From assembly GCF_049651805.1 (NCBI RefSeq), contig NZ_JBASCU010000017.1, positions 124,001-188,000 of the forward strand: a stretch of 64,000 bases of DNA. The letters are read 5' to 3'. The translations under genes were made by a program, and so were the position numbers. The DNA comes from Pseudolysinimonas_A sp049651805. GTDB taxonomy: Bacteria; Actinomycetota; Actinomycetes; Actinomycetales; Microbacteriaceae. Position 1 is the first letter of the stretch. Every line of letters starts with the position of its first letter. The notes below the pieces were generated by a model that saw only the letters and a list, made by a program, of their open reading frames with translations, was not told the DNA's origin and did no database searches. Positions 1-8,843 of this stretch are shown one piece after another.

Positions 1-889
1 AGAGAGCGGGTTGTGCCCGCCGCGCCCAGGCGCTGTCGTCGAACCCGACGACGCCGACGTCGTGCGGAACCCGGCGACCGGCGGCAGCGAGCGCCTCGAG
101 CGCCCCGACCGCCACCGCATCGGATGCGGCGAAGACGCCGTCCAGCTGCGGCTCGGCTCGCAACAGCTCGGTCATGCCCGCCACCCCAGCGGCATGGGTG
201 TAGAGGCTCTGGCGCGACACCAACGCATCGTCGTAACGGTCACCGAGGGCATCCCGGAACCCGGCGAGGCGGTCGCGGCCGCTGTCGCGGTCGAGACCCG
301 CGGCGACCATCCCGATGCGACGCCGGCCGGTGCCGATGAGGCGCTCGGTGATCTGTCTCGCGGCGCCTCGGTTGTCGATGCCGACCCACGGCAACTGCGG
401 CTGATTGTCGGGCCGACCGATCATGACGGCCGGGAGTCGCAGGTCGGCGATCGCCTGCGAGATCGGGTCGCCCTCGCGGGCCGAGACGATGATGGCGCCG
501 TCGACGAAGCCGCCGCCGAGGTAGCCGGTGACCCGCTGCGAGTCGCGCTCGGTGTCGATGACGAGCGAGACGAGCTGGTAGTCGGCCGCCGAGAGCGACG
601 AGTTGATGCCGAGCAGGATGGCGCCGATGTTGGGGTCGTCGACGAAGACGGAGTGCGGTTCGTGCACGATGAGCGCGATCGCGCCGGACGACTGGGTGGC
701 GAGGTTGCGGGCGGCGGTGTTGCGCACGTAGCCGACCTTGGCGATGGCCGCCTCGATGGCCGCCCGCGCTTTCGCCGAGACATACGGTTCGCCGTTGAGC
801 ACCCGGGAGACCGTGCCCCGGGAGACGCCCGCCTCAGCGGCCACATCGAAGATCGTGGCGCGCTTGTGACGCGAAGCGTGTGGTGGCAC
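1..889 (-). CDS. LacI-family transcriptional regulator (partial, C-terminus outside window)
   Basis: Read leftwards from GTG at 889. The first ~50 residues form a LacI helix-turn-helix and hinge (ATIFDVAAEAGVSRGTVSRV, then a YVRN-AAR hinge). A periplasmic-binding-protein-like sensor domain follows, and the C-terminal part runs off the left edge. About 296 codons are present against ~340 usual for the family. It is divergent from the beta-galactosidase gene, and two LacI-type inverted repeats lie between them, so it most likely represses the galactoside operon and responds to a sugar. The effector cannot be told from sequence. The long rightward open frame over the same DNA is a high-GC shadow. 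Confidence 0.9.
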   Translation of the reverse strand, partial: MPPHASRHKRATIFDVAAEAGVSRGTVSRVLNGEPYVSAKARAAIEAAIAKVGYVRNTAARNLATQSSGAIALIVHEPHSVFVDDPNIGAILLGINSSLSAADYQLVSLVIDTERDSQRVTGYLGGGFVDGAIIVSAREGDPISQAIADLRLPAVMIGRPDNQPQLPWVGIDNRGAARQITERLIGTGRRRIGMVAAGLDRDSGRDRLAGFRDALGDRYDDALVSRQSLYTHAAGVAGMTELLRAEPQLDGVFAASDAVAVGALEALAAAGRRVPHDVGVVGFDDSAWARRAQPAL

Positions 890-901
890 GGGCTCAGTGT
901 A

Positions 902-931
902 TTGACACTCGCGCGAAACTGTGGCTAATCT
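902..931 (+). promoter_or_regulatory. Sigma70-type promoter of the galactoside operon
   Basis: TTGACA at 902-907 and TAATCT at 926-931 are separated by 18 bp. It lies between the divergent lacI and GH42 genes and reads towards GH42. A LacI-like operator directly follows the -10 box. Confidence 0.55.
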
Positions 932-991
932 GGGAGCGTTCACAGAAATCCTTGACTCCTCCTGTTGCACGACGATCTGTGCACGCTCACA
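931..991. promoter_or_regulatory. Pair of LacI-type operators
   Basis: Two imperfect palindromes with the classic LacI-family CG centre: TGGGAGCGTTCACA at 931-944 and TGTGCACGCTCACA at 978-991. Their centres are 47 bp apart. The first begins at the last base of the -10 box, and the second sits between promoter and GH42 start, which suits repression by the adjacent LacI protein, possibly by looping. Confidence 0.6.
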
Positions 992-1045
992 GAGTCTCGG
1001 TGTCGAACGACAATGACGTTGATCCGACCGCGGAAGGAACGGCCC

Positions 1046-3085
1046 GTGAGCATCCCCGAGACCCTGGACGCCGCGTCGGCGCTCATTCCGGGATGGGCGA
1101 CGGGAACGATCACACTCGGCTGCGACTACAACCCCGAGCAGTGGAGCGAATCGGTCTGGCTCGCCGACATCGCCCTGATGACCGAACTCGGCGTGGATCT
1201 GGTGGCCATCAACATCTTCGGCTGGGCTCAACTGCAACCCACGCCCGGTGGTTTCGACTTCCGTAGCCTCGACCGCATCGTCGACCTGTTGCATGGCGCC
1301 GGCATCCGCATCAATCTCGGAACCGGCACCTCCTCTCCCCCGCCGTGGCTCGCCCGCCTGCACCCCGAGACGTTGCCGCAGGCGGCCGACGGCACGATCG
1401 TGTGGCCGGGCGGCCGGCAGGCCTGGTGCCCGAGCTCGCCCGTCTTCCGCGAGAAGGCGCTCGCTCTCGTGGCCGCCATGGCCGAGCGCTACGGCGATCA
1501 CCCCGCCATCGCGCTGTGGCACGTCTCGAACGAGCTCGGGTGCCACAACGCGTACTGCTTCTGCGACGTCTCGGCGGCGGCGTTCCGCACCTGGCTACAG
1601 GGACGCTACGCGACGCTCGATGCCCTCAACGAGGCGTGGGGCACGTCGTTCTGGAGCCAACGCGTCGGCGACTGGGCCGACGTTCTGCCCCCGCGCAGCA
1701 CGCGGTCGGCCGGCAACCCGAGCCAGGCAATCGACTTCAAACGGTTCTCATCCGACGAGCTGCTGGCCTATTACCGGGCCGAGACGGCGGTACTGCGAGC
1801 GCACACCTCGGCCCCCGTCACGACCAACCTGATGGTGACAGCGCACATCAGCAGCCAGGATTACTTCTCGTGGGCGAGCGACCTCGACCTCATCGCCAAC
1901 GACCATTACCTCGATCACCGGCTCGCCGATCCGCTCGCGGAACTCGCCTTCAGTGCCGACCTCACCCGCGGCCTCGCGGACGGCGACCCGTGGATGCTCA
2001 TGGAGACCTCGACAAGCGCCGTCAGTTGGCAGCCGGTCAACCACGCCAAGCGCGACGGCGAACTGCTGCGCACCGCTCTCGGGCATGTCGCCCGGGGCGC
2101 CGACTCGATCTGCTTCTTCCAGTGGCGTGCCTCACGGCGCGGCGCCGAGAAGTTCCACTCCGCGTTGCTTCCGCATGGCGGCGTCGACGCCATCGGGTGG
2201 GCCCAGAGCCGAGAACTGTCGGCCGTGCTCGACCGCCTCACGCCGCTGGTCGGCTCGCGGGTCGCCGCTCGGACCGCGATGGTCTTCTCCTGGCCGTCGT
2301 GGTGGGCGGCGGAGGGCGATTCGCAGCCCAGCAGCCTGCTGCGCTACCTGCCCGAAGCCCACCGCTACCACCGCGCCCTGCGCGCCCTCGGCGTCACCGT
2401 CGACCTGGTCGCCGCGGGAGCGCCGCTCGAGGGCTACGACCTGGTGATCGTTCCGACGCTGTACTCGGCGACCGCCACGGATGCCGCCGTCATCGCCGCA
2501 GCCAGCGAACGCGGTGCGACCGTGCTCGTCACGCCGTTCAGCGGCATCGTCGACGAGACCGACGCCATCCACGCCGAGGGCTACCCCGGTCCGTTCCGCG
2601 ATCTGCTCGGCCTCGCCATCGACGAGTTCCGCCCCCTCGCCGCCGACGAGACCATCACTCTCGCGGGCGGAGCCCGGGGCACGATCTGGAGCGAGGCGAT
2701 CCGGGTGCTCGACGCCGAGGTCATCGACACCTTCAGCGACGGACCCGCTGCCGGCTCCCCCGCGCTCACCCGACGCGGCGTGGCATCCGGTTCGGCCTGG
2801 TACGTGGCGACGATGCTCGACGACGCGCGGCTGATCGATCTGTTGAACCGCCTCTGCGCGGAAGCGGGCATTCCGGTCGTCGCGGTCGGACCCGACGTCG
2901 ACCTCGTCACGCGCGTCACGCCGACACATGACGCGACCTTCGTCATCAACCACCGCGACGAGCCGATCACCGTGCCCGTCAGCGGACTGGATCTCGTCAC
3001 CGGCGAGACGGTCACCGATACGACACCCGTTGCCGCGGGCGGCGTTCGCGTGGTCATCACTGAGAGGAGCACTCGTGGCAAGTGA
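1046..3085 (+). CDS. Beta-galactosidase, glycoside hydrolase family 42
   Basis: Hydrolyses terminal beta-galactosides in the cytoplasm after uptake. The start is set at GTG 1046 because GGAAGGA (1032-1038) precedes it and the upstream in-frame ATG lies inside the operator region; this gives 679 residues, normal for GH42. The N-terminus carries the family signature GCDYNPEQW. The acid/base glutamate is E163 in HVSNELG and the nucleophile is E320 in LMETST. Trimerisation and C-terminal beta domains follow. The stop overlaps the first permease gene by 11 bp, so hydrolase and transporter form one operon under the divergent LacI regulator. The exact substrate (lactose, galactan oligomers) is not visible. 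Confidence 0.93.
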   Translation: MSIPETLDAASALIPGWATGTITLGCDYNPEQWSESVWLADIALMTELGVDLVAINIFGWAQLQPTPGGFDFRSLDRIVDLLHGAGIRINLGTGTSSPPPWLARLHPETLPQAADGTIVWPGGRQAWCPSSPVFREKALALVAAMAERYGDHPAIALWHVSNELGCHNAYCFCDVSAAAFRTWLQGRYATLDALNEAWGTSFWSQRVGDWADVLPPRSTRSAGNPSQAIDFKRFSSDELLAYYRAETAVLRAHTSAPVTTNLMVTAHISSQDYFSWASDLDLIANDHYLDHRLADPLAELAFSADLTRGLADGDPWMLMETSTSAVSWQPVNHAKRDGELLRTALGHVARGADSICFFQWRASRRGAEKFHSALLPHGGVDAIGWAQSRELSAVLDRLTPLVGSRVAARTAMVFSWPSWWAAEGDSQPSSLLRYLPEAHRYHRALRALGVTVDLVAAGAPLEGYDLVIVPTLYSATATDAAVIAAASERGATVLVTPFSGIVDETDAIHAEGYPGPFRDLLGLAIDEFRPLAADETITLAGGARGTIWSEAIRVLDAEVIDTFSDGPAAGSPALTRRGVASGSAWYVATMLDDARLIDLLNRLCAEAGIPVVAVGPDVDLVTRVTPTHDATFVINHRDEPITVPVSGLDLVTGETVTDTTPVAAGGVRVVITERSTRGK

Positions 3086-3971
3086 CACCGTCGTCACCCC
3101 GTCGAGAGCGGTCAGACATCGCACGGCACTCGCCGTGTTCCTGCTGCCGTTCGGGGTGTTGTTCGCCCTGTTCTACGTCATCCCCATCCTGTACGCGGTC
3201 TACCAATCACTGCTCACCGTCGAGCGCGAGGGAACCTTCGGGCCTGCCGTGCAGGTGTTCGGCGGCCTGACCCAGTACATCGCGGTGTTCCAGAACGAAC
3301 CGTTCTGGGCATCCATCGTTCGGGTGCTGAGCTTCGGCGCGGTTCAGGTGCCGATCATGCTCGGCGTGGCCCTCGCGCTCGCGCTCCTTCTCGACTCCCC
3401 GCTGGTGCGCGGCACGAGGTTCTTCCGGCTCGCCTTCTTCGCGCCGTACGCGGTTCCGGCCGTGATCGCGGCGATCATGTGGGGGTTCCTGTACTCGCCG
3501 AACCTCTCGCCGTTCACCGCGGTCACGAGCACCTTCGACTTCTTGTCGGCCGAGACGGTGCTGTGGTCGATCGCCAACGTCGTCACCTGGGTCTACGTCG
3601 GCTACAACATGCTGATCATCTACTCGGCGCTGCTGTCCATTCCGCAGGAGATCTACGAAGCGGCCCGACTCGATGGTGCGAACCAGTTGCGGATCGCCTG
3701 GTCGATCAAGATCCCCCTTGTCGCGCCCGCGCTGGTGCTGACCGGCATCTTCTCGATCATCGGCACCCTCCAGTTGCTGGCGGAGCCGCAGGTGTTCGCC
3801 AGCTTCTCGTCGGCGGTCACCAGCACGTTCACCCCGAACCTGACGATCTACTCGACCGCGTCGGTACCCAACATGAGTCTCGCGGCGGCCATGTCGGTCG
3901 TACTCGCCGTGGCGACCTTCGTGCTCTCGTTCACCGTTCTGAAGCTCACGCAACGGAGGGCAACGCTATGA
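3075..3971 (+). CDS. Sugar ABC transporter permease, MalF/UgpA type
   Basis: Inner-membrane permease of a carbohydrate ABC importer, 298 residues, about six membrane segments. The GTG start at 3075 is preceded by GAGAGGAG and overlaps the GH42 stop. The EAA loop that docks the ATPase is present (EIYEAARLDGANQLRIAWSI, near residues 191-210). Its stop overlaps the next permease start (ATGA). No solute-binding protein or ATPase gene is in the window. The ATPase is often a shared MsiK-type protein in actinobacteria; the missing binding protein probably lay beyond the break at 4.55 kb. Confidence 0.9.
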   Translation: MASDTVVTPSRAVRHRTALAVFLLPFGVLFALFYVIPILYAVYQSLLTVEREGTFGPAVQVFGGLTQYIAVFQNEPFWASIVRVLSFGAVQVPIMLGVALALALLLDSPLVRGTRFFRLAFFAPYAVPAVIAAIMWGFLYSPNLSPFTAVTSTFDFLSAETVLWSIANVVTWVYVGYNMLIIYSALLSIPQEIYEAARLDGANQLRIAWSIKIPLVAPALVLTGIFSIIGTLQLLAEPQVFASFSSAVTSTFTPNLTIYSTASVPNMSLAAAMSVVLAVATFVLSFTVLKLTQRRATL

Positions 3972-4549
3972 CCATGACATCCATCCCCGTGCGCCGGCGC
4001 GGCGGGGCCACCCGCGAGAGCGCCGTGTCGCGCACGATCGCCATGGCGGTCATGCTCGTCGCCACCCTGTACTTCCTCACCCCGCTGTGGTGGCTGTTCG
4101 TCGCCGCGACCAAGACGCGCTCCGACTTCACGACGACCGCCCCGCTGTGGTTCGCCGACTTCGCGCTGTTCGACAACGTCGCGGCCCTCATCGGGTACCG
4201 CGACGGCGTCTTCCTGCGCTGGCTGCTCAACAGCGCGCTGTACGCGGGAGTCGGCGCGCTGCTCGCGACCCTGATCGCGGCGATGGCCGGATACGCGATC
4301 GCGAAGTACACCTTCCGCGGGCGCGAGACCCTGTTCAACGTCGTGCTGGGCGGCGTGCTGGTGCCGGCGACGGCGCTCGCGCTCCCGCTGTTCCTGATCT
4401 TCAGCCAGGCGGGGGCGACGAACACCATCTGGGCCGTTCTGCTGCCGAGCCTGGTCAGCCCGTTCGGGGTCTACCTGTCGCGCATCTACGCGTCGGCGAG
4501 CGTTCCCGACGAGATCATCGAGGCTGCGCGCATCGACGGCGCCGGCGAG
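3968..4549 (+). pseudogene. Sugar ABC transporter permease, MalG type, truncated at its 3' end
   Basis: Starts at ATG 3968, overlapping the first permease. 194 codons match a MalG-like permease: N-terminal membrane segment ending in LTPLWWLFVA, several further segments, and the start of the EAA loop (IIEAARIDGAGE). Homology stops right after GAGE. The rest of the EAA loop and the last two membrane segments, about 80-90 residues, are missing, and the frame runs on with a basic non-family tail into antisense DNA of the next gene. Without the ATPase-docking loop it cannot work as a permease. Whether this is a genomic deletion or an assembly join cannot be told here. Confidence 0.8.
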
Positions 4550-4624
4550 GTGCGCCGTCGATTCGACCGTCGGGCAGGGTACGACGATGACGGTGCGGCT
4601 TCCCGCCGCGCCCGTCACGTCTGC

Positions 4625-5074
4625 TTAGTCGTCCGCTTCGTCGTCTTCGGGTTCGGGTTCCCGCCGCGGGGGTCGCTCGCCGATGGCCGTCCCCGGAGCA
4701 GCGCCGGTTCCGGGCGCGTGCTTGTCGCGTTCGATCGACAGCCACTCCGGCATGTCGGCCAGCAGGGTGCGGATCTCGGACGTCGTCATCGAGTCGCTCA
4801 CCCCGGCCCGGGCGAGTGCCGAGTTGGAGACGCCGAGCCGACGGGCGACTTCGCCGCGCGGGTGCGGCCCCTCGCGACGGAGGGTCACCAGCCACGCGGG
4901 CGGGTCGGTCTGCAGCGCTTGCACGGCATCCCGGGCGATCGGCGCCGCGCGGAACTCGTCGGGCGTCGCCGGCAGGAACACGCCGAGCTTGTCGGCCGCC
5001 GTCTTGGGGCTCAGCAGCTGCTGCTTCGGCGGTTTCGGCTGCTGGCGGCGGTCTTCGCGCGGCTCGTCGGTCAT
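4625..5074 (-). CDS. DUF5997 family protein
   Basis: 149 residues from ATG 5074. I recognise the actinobacterial DUF5997 family by the core from QLLSPKTAADKLGVFLPATP through LVTLRREGPHPR and the predicted helix-turn-helix-like part EVARRLGVSNSALARAGVS. The C-terminal tail is acidic and proline-rich. Function unknown. It is divergent from the LysR-like effector-domain gene, an arrangement I recall for this family, so the two may act together. The gene looks complete although the DNA just beyond its 3' end is a rearrangement join. Confidence 0.8.
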   Translation of the reverse strand: MTDEPREDRRQQPKPPKQQLLSPKTAADKLGVFLPATPDEFRAAPIARDAVQALQTDPPAWLVTLRREGPHPRGEVARRLGVSNSALARAGVSDSMTTSEIRTLLADMPEWLSIERDKHAPGTGAAPGTAIGERPPRREPEPEDDEADD

Positions 5075-5126
5075 GCTTCGAGGGTACGGGGCTGCCGCGT
5101 AGCGCGCGTCTGAAAGACTCTGTGCC

Positions 5127-5672
5127 ATGCCGGATCCGCTGCTCGTCGCCTTCGTGACCGGCGTCACGCCCGGCAAGTGGGAACGGGTGTGGCGTGAGCG
5201 CCGACCCGGCGGTCGGCTCGACCTCATGCCGCTCCCCCAGGCTGCGGCGCTAGCGGCGCTGGATGACGGCACGGTGCACATGGCGCTCGCGCGGGACGTC
5301 GCAGCCGACGATAGCCGGCACGCCATCCCGCTCTACCGGGAGTCGCCCGTCGTCGTCGCACCGAAGGGGTCGCTCGTCGCGGCCCTGGATGCCGTCGACC
5401 TCGCCGACCTCAAGAGTGAGAACGTGCTGCCCGTCGACCTGCTCGGCGGGAGCGGCGAGGATGCCGTCGAACTCGTCGCGGCGAACGTCGGCGTGGTCGT
5501 GCTGCCGCAGTCGGTCGCGCGGGCGCTGTCGCGCAAGGATGTCGTCGCCCGGCCGCTGCGGGACGCCCCCGATACCGGCATCTCATTGGTGTGGCCGACG
5601 GGGGCGGCGCATCCGCTCAGCAACGTGTTCGTCGGGATTGTGCGCGGCCGCACCGCGAACAGCTCACGGTGA
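5127..5672 (+). CDS. LysR-type substrate-binding domain protein without DNA-binding domain
   Basis: 181 residues resembling the effector-binding domain of LysR regulators (type 2 periplasmic-binding fold), with LLVAFVTGVTPGKW near the N-terminus and VGVVVLPQSVARALSRKDVV in the second half. No helix-turn-helix precedes it: only 52 bp separate it from the divergent DUF5997 gene. It may therefore be a ligand-sensing partner of the DUF5997 protein. Its stop overlaps the next start (GTGA), which suggests co-translation with the ICMT-like gene. No signal peptide. Confidence 0.75.
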   Translation: MPDPLLVAFVTGVTPGKWERVWRERRPGGRLDLMPLPQAAALAALDDGTVHMALARDVAADDSRHAIPLYRESPVVVAPKGSLVAALDAVDLADLKSENVLPVDLLGGSGEDAVELVAANVGVVVLPQSVARALSRKDVVARPLRDAPDTGISLVWPTGAAHPLSNVFVGIVRGRTANSSR

Positions 5673-6586
5673 GCGCGGTCACCCCGACGCGCGGGTGGGG
5701 TCGGGGGTACTTCGCCGCGCAGGCGATAGCCGGCGCGGCATGGTGGGTGGCGGTATTCACCGTGCCGTTCGTCCGAAACGCCACCCTCGGCGGCCTGCCG
5801 CCGACGCTCGTCGCGGTGGTCGACATCCCGTTGTTCGTCGTCGCGTCGGCGCTCGCGGCCGCGGGAGTTCGGATTGCGGTGTGGATCGTCGTGCCGTGGA
5901 CGCTGATCGTGACCACCGCGCTCGCCCTGTATGCGACGATCACGACCGAGGCGGGCTGGGGTGTGCTGCTGATGCTGGCGGCTTCGGCGGGCAGTGTCGG
6001 CGCCGGAATGCTCGTGTTGTTCGGGCAGATCCCGACCGAACGGATGCTGGTGGGCCCCCTGGGATTCCGCGACGCCCGCGCCGGGTCGGCTGGCCGGCAC
6101 GTCGCAGCGACCGCGGTGCAGCTCGTCGCATTCTGGGGACTATTCCTCGTCGTGTTCCCGCTTGGCATCGCGGCGTTGGAGCAGCGCTGGGGTCTGAGCG
6201 TCGGGATGCCCGCGGCGGTCGTCGTGACCGGCGTCGTCATCTTGCTGCTCGCGAGCGCCCTCGGCCTGTGGTCGGCGCTCACGATGTCGACGCGCGGCAG
6301 CGGCACGCCGCTCCCCTCGGCGGCGACGACCCGGCTCGTGACCTCCGGCCCCTATCGCTTCGTGCGCAACCCGATGGCGGTGGCCGGGATCGTGCAGGGG
6401 GTCGGCGTCGGACTCACTCTGCAGTCGTGGCTCGTCGTGCTCTACGCGATCGCCGGATCAGTCGTGTGGAACTGGTTCGTCCGGCCCGTCGAGGAGGCAG
6501 ACCTGACCGCCAAGTTCGGGAACGAGTATCTGGCGTATCGGGCACAGGTACGGTGCTGGATCCCGAGGGTCGGCCGCGCGTCGTAG
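5669..6586 (+). CDS. Isoprenylcysteine carboxylmethyltransferase-family membrane protein
   Basis: 305 residues with about seven to eight hydrophobic segments. The C-terminal third carries the ICMT/PEMT signature: TSGPYRFVRNPMAVAGI, then EEADLTAKFGNEYLAYRAQV, which in the family binds S-adenosylmethionine at the membrane face. GTG 5669 overlaps the previous stop by four bases. The natural substrate of bacterial members is usually unknown, so a methyltransferase role is family inference. Confidence 0.8.
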   Translation: MSAVTPTRGWGRGYFAAQAIAGAAWWVAVFTVPFVRNATLGGLPPTLVAVVDIPLFVVASALAAAGVRIAVWIVVPWTLIVTTALALYATITTEAGWGVLLMLAASAGSVGAGMLVLFGQIPTERMLVGPLGFRDARAGSAGRHVAATAVQLVAFWGLFLVVFPLGIAALEQRWGLSVGMPAAVVVTGVVILLLASALGLWSALTMSTRGSGTPLPSAATTRLVTSGPYRFVRNPMAVAGIVQGVGVGLTLQSWLVVLYAIAGSVVWNWFVRPVEEADLTAKFGNEYLAYRAQVRCWIPRVGRAS

Positions 6587-6647
6587 CTCGCGCACGGGAC
6601 GACCGCAAGCCCGTGACTCGTCCGCCGGCCGAACGTAGCGTCGAGTC

Positions 6648-7796
6648 ATGCGCGCGATGGTGTACCGAGGGCCGTACAAGGTGAGGGTCGAAGAGAAGGA
6701 TGTGCCGACGATCGAGCACCCCAACGATGCCATCGTTCGGGTCGAGCTCGCCGCGATCTGCGGCTCGGACATCCATCTCTTCCACGGCATGATGCCCGAC
6801 ACGAGGGTGGGCTCCACATTCGGGCACGAGTTCATCGGTGTCGTCGAGTCGGTCGGGTCGTCGGTGCTGACTCTCAAGCCGGGCGACCGGGTGATGGTGC
6901 CGTTCAACGTCTACTGCGGCTCATGCTTCTTTTGCGCCCGCGGCCTCTACTCGAACTGCCACAATGTCAACCCCAACGCGACGGCGGTCGGTGGCATCTA
7001 CGGCTACTCGCACACCTGCGGGGGCTACGACGGCGGACAGGCGCAGTACGTGAGGGTGCCGTTCGCCGACGTGGGGCCGAGCGTCATCCCCGATTGGCTG
7101 CACGACGAGGATGCCCTCATGCTGACCGATGCGCTGTCGACCGGGTACTTCGGCGCACAGCTCGGTGACATCTCCGAAGGAGACACGGTGGTCGTGTTCG
7201 GCGCCGGCCCGGTCGGCTTGTTCGCGGCGCGATCGGCGTGGTTCATGGGCGCCGGCCGGGTCATCGTCGTGGATCACCTCGACTATCGGCTCGAGAAGGC
7301 GCGACAGTTCGCGTTCGCCGAAACCAGGAACTTCGCCGAGTTCGACGACATCGTCGTGGAGCTGAAGGCGGCGACCGACTACCTCGGTGCCGACGTGGTG
7401 ATCGACGCCGCCGGTGCGGAGTCCGACGGCAACCTGCTGCAACACATCACGGCCGCGAAACTCAAGCTTCAGGGCGGTTCGCCGATCGCGCTGAACTGGG
7501 CGATCGACTCGGTGCGAAAGGGCGGCACCGTCTCGGTGGTCGGCGCCTACGGACCGATGTTCAGCGCCGTGAAATTCGGCGACGCGATGAACAAGGGGCT
7601 GACTCTGCGCATGAACCAGGCCCCCGTGAAACGACAGTGGCCGCGGCTGCTCGAACACATCCGCGCCGGCCACATCGTGCCGCGCGACGTCATCACCCAC
7701 CGCATTCCGCTCGACGACATCGCCGAGGGATACCACATGTTCTCGGCGAAACTCGACGACTGCATCAAGCCCGTCGTGCTCGCCGCGGCTGCCTGA
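6648..7796 (+). CDS. Zinc-dependent alcohol dehydrogenase, formaldehyde-dehydrogenase-like
   Basis: 382 residues of the medium-chain dehydrogenase family. Catalytic-zinc motifs are CGSDIHLFHG (near residue 39) and GHEF (near 63). The structural-zinc lobe is a C-x2-C-x2-C-x7-C run near residues 91-105, and the Rossmann fold has GAGPVG. The insertion before the C-terminus (ITAAKLKLQGGSPIALNWAI) is typical of glutathione-independent formaldehyde-dehydrogenase-like members. Predicted to oxidise an alcohol or aldehyde with NAD(P). A small gene follows 26 bp downstream with its own good ribosome site, so they are probably co-transcribed. Confidence 0.88.
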   Translation: MRAMVYRGPYKVRVEEKDVPTIEHPNDAIVRVELAAICGSDIHLFHGMMPDTRVGSTFGHEFIGVVESVGSSVLTLKPGDRVMVPFNVYCGSCFFCARGLYSNCHNVNPNATAVGGIYGYSHTCGGYDGGQAQYVRVPFADVGPSVIPDWLHDEDALMLTDALSTGYFGAQLGDISEGDTVVVFGAGPVGLFAARSAWFMGAGRVIVVDHLDYRLEKARQFAFAETRNFAEFDDIVVELKAATDYLGADVVIDAAGAESDGNLLQHITAAKLKLQGGSPIALNWAIDSVRKGGTVSVVGAYGPMFSAVKFGDAMNKGLTLRMNQAPVKRQWPRLLEHIRAGHIVPRDVITHRIPLDDIAEGYHMFSAKLDDCIKPVVLAAAA

Positions 7797-7822
7797 CGGC
7801 ATCAATCCGGGAGGTTATCGAA

Positions 7823-8392
7823 GTGCCCTACACCGCCGAACGACCGGTCGCCCGCGAGTCGAGCGTCGCGCTGCGAGCAAGAATCCCCGGATGGGGTGTC
7901 GATCTCGACCCCGCTGATCGGCCCTCCGTTCCTCGGGAGCGCTTCGACCCGGCTGGTACCGGGGCGCGGTGGCGCTTTCCCGAGCGCCAGGAGGTTCAGG
8001 GCCCTCGGGAACGCTCGATCGAGCACGCCCAACTCCCCCCGGTGTTCGGAACCGCGGTTCCGCTTCGGGGCCTCTCGGGTGCGATCCGCCGACTCGCCTA
8101 TCGTCGGTTCAGTGAGGCGCGCGCTGTCCATTGGCTGTTGCTGATCCTCGGCGACCGGGTCGACGCGCTGGGCAGTCACGTCCGCTCATTCGCGACACTT
8201 CGTCCCGACAACCCGATTACCCAGACCGGTGTGCTCAGCGAGGTGCGGCGACGCGGCTTCTCGTCGCGCTTCGGGCGGGGGCGCGCCGACGTCCGCCACC
8301 AGTGGATGGATCCCCTGATCGTCGCCGGACCCTGGGTGCTCGCCGCCGCAGTCGTCGCCGTGGTGGTGCGCGGGGTCGCCCGGCGACGATGA
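7823..8392 (+). CDS. Hypothetical protein with C-terminal membrane segment, downstream of the alcohol dehydrogenase
   Basis: 189 residues from GTG 7823, preceded by GGGAGG (7809-7814). The N-terminal 90 residues are hydrophilic and proline-rich. The centre has a conserved-looking stretch (RRFSEARAVHWLLLILGDRVDALGS), and a single C-terminal hydrophobic segment (MDPLIVAGPWVLAAAVVAVVV) ends in arginines, as in a tail-anchored protein. I do not recognise a named family. Close coupling to the dehydrogenase suggests a functional link. Longer antisense frames here are less convincing. Confidence 0.6.
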   Translation: MPYTAERPVARESSVALRARIPGWGVDLDPADRPSVPRERFDPAGTGARWRFPERQEVQGPRERSIEHAQLPPVFGTAVPLRGLSGAIRRLAYRRFSEARAVHWLLLILGDRVDALGSHVRSFATLRPDNPITQTGVLSEVRRRGFSSRFGRGRADVRHQWMDPLIVAGPWVLAAAVVAVVVRGVARRR

Positions 8393-8843
8393 GGTTCTCA
8401 GAAGGGGCGACGAGAAACGGCAATGACGCCATCCGACGACGACGGGAAGCTCGAAGTCGTCGCACTCAGCGAACACCAGCGGAGGATCCGCGAGCACTGC
8501 TTTCCACCCACCGAGGGGCGCCGTCGTCTCGGTGTCATCGAGAACTCAGGCGACGGCTTCGAGGTGCTGGCGCTCGAGCGGCCGAACCTCCGGCCGAAAG
8601 CCTCCCTGACGGCGGGGCCGCGACAACGCCAGTCACACCCGCGTGCGTCAATCCCGCGCCTGCTCGTCAATGCCGTCCTCGGGTTCGCGAAGCCACACGG
8701 CACAGCGTGCGATCTTCAGGTTGCGTCGCAACCAGTGCCACCGGAGGGCGCCACGTGGCCCGACGACAACAGATCCGGTGGGATCCGGATGCTTAGGACT
8801 AAAGGCCTCGCTGCCCCGCGGTCATTGATCCCACAATGGGAAC
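8393..8843. other. 451-bp stretch with only a possible gene remnant
   Basis: No convincing complete gene. A rightward frame from ATG 8423 reads like protein for about 60 residues (VVALSEHQRRIREHCFPP, then RRLGVIENSGDGFEVLALE). It then turns arginine-rich and runs out of frame into the next gene, so it may be a frameshifted small gene. No RNA gene or repeat seen. Confidence 0.35.

Noticed and set aside
11..928. Rightward open frame of 305 codons opposite lacI
   Set aside because: It is the mirror of the LacI gene; the leftward translation has a clear helix-turn-helix and sensor domain, while this frame resembles nothing.
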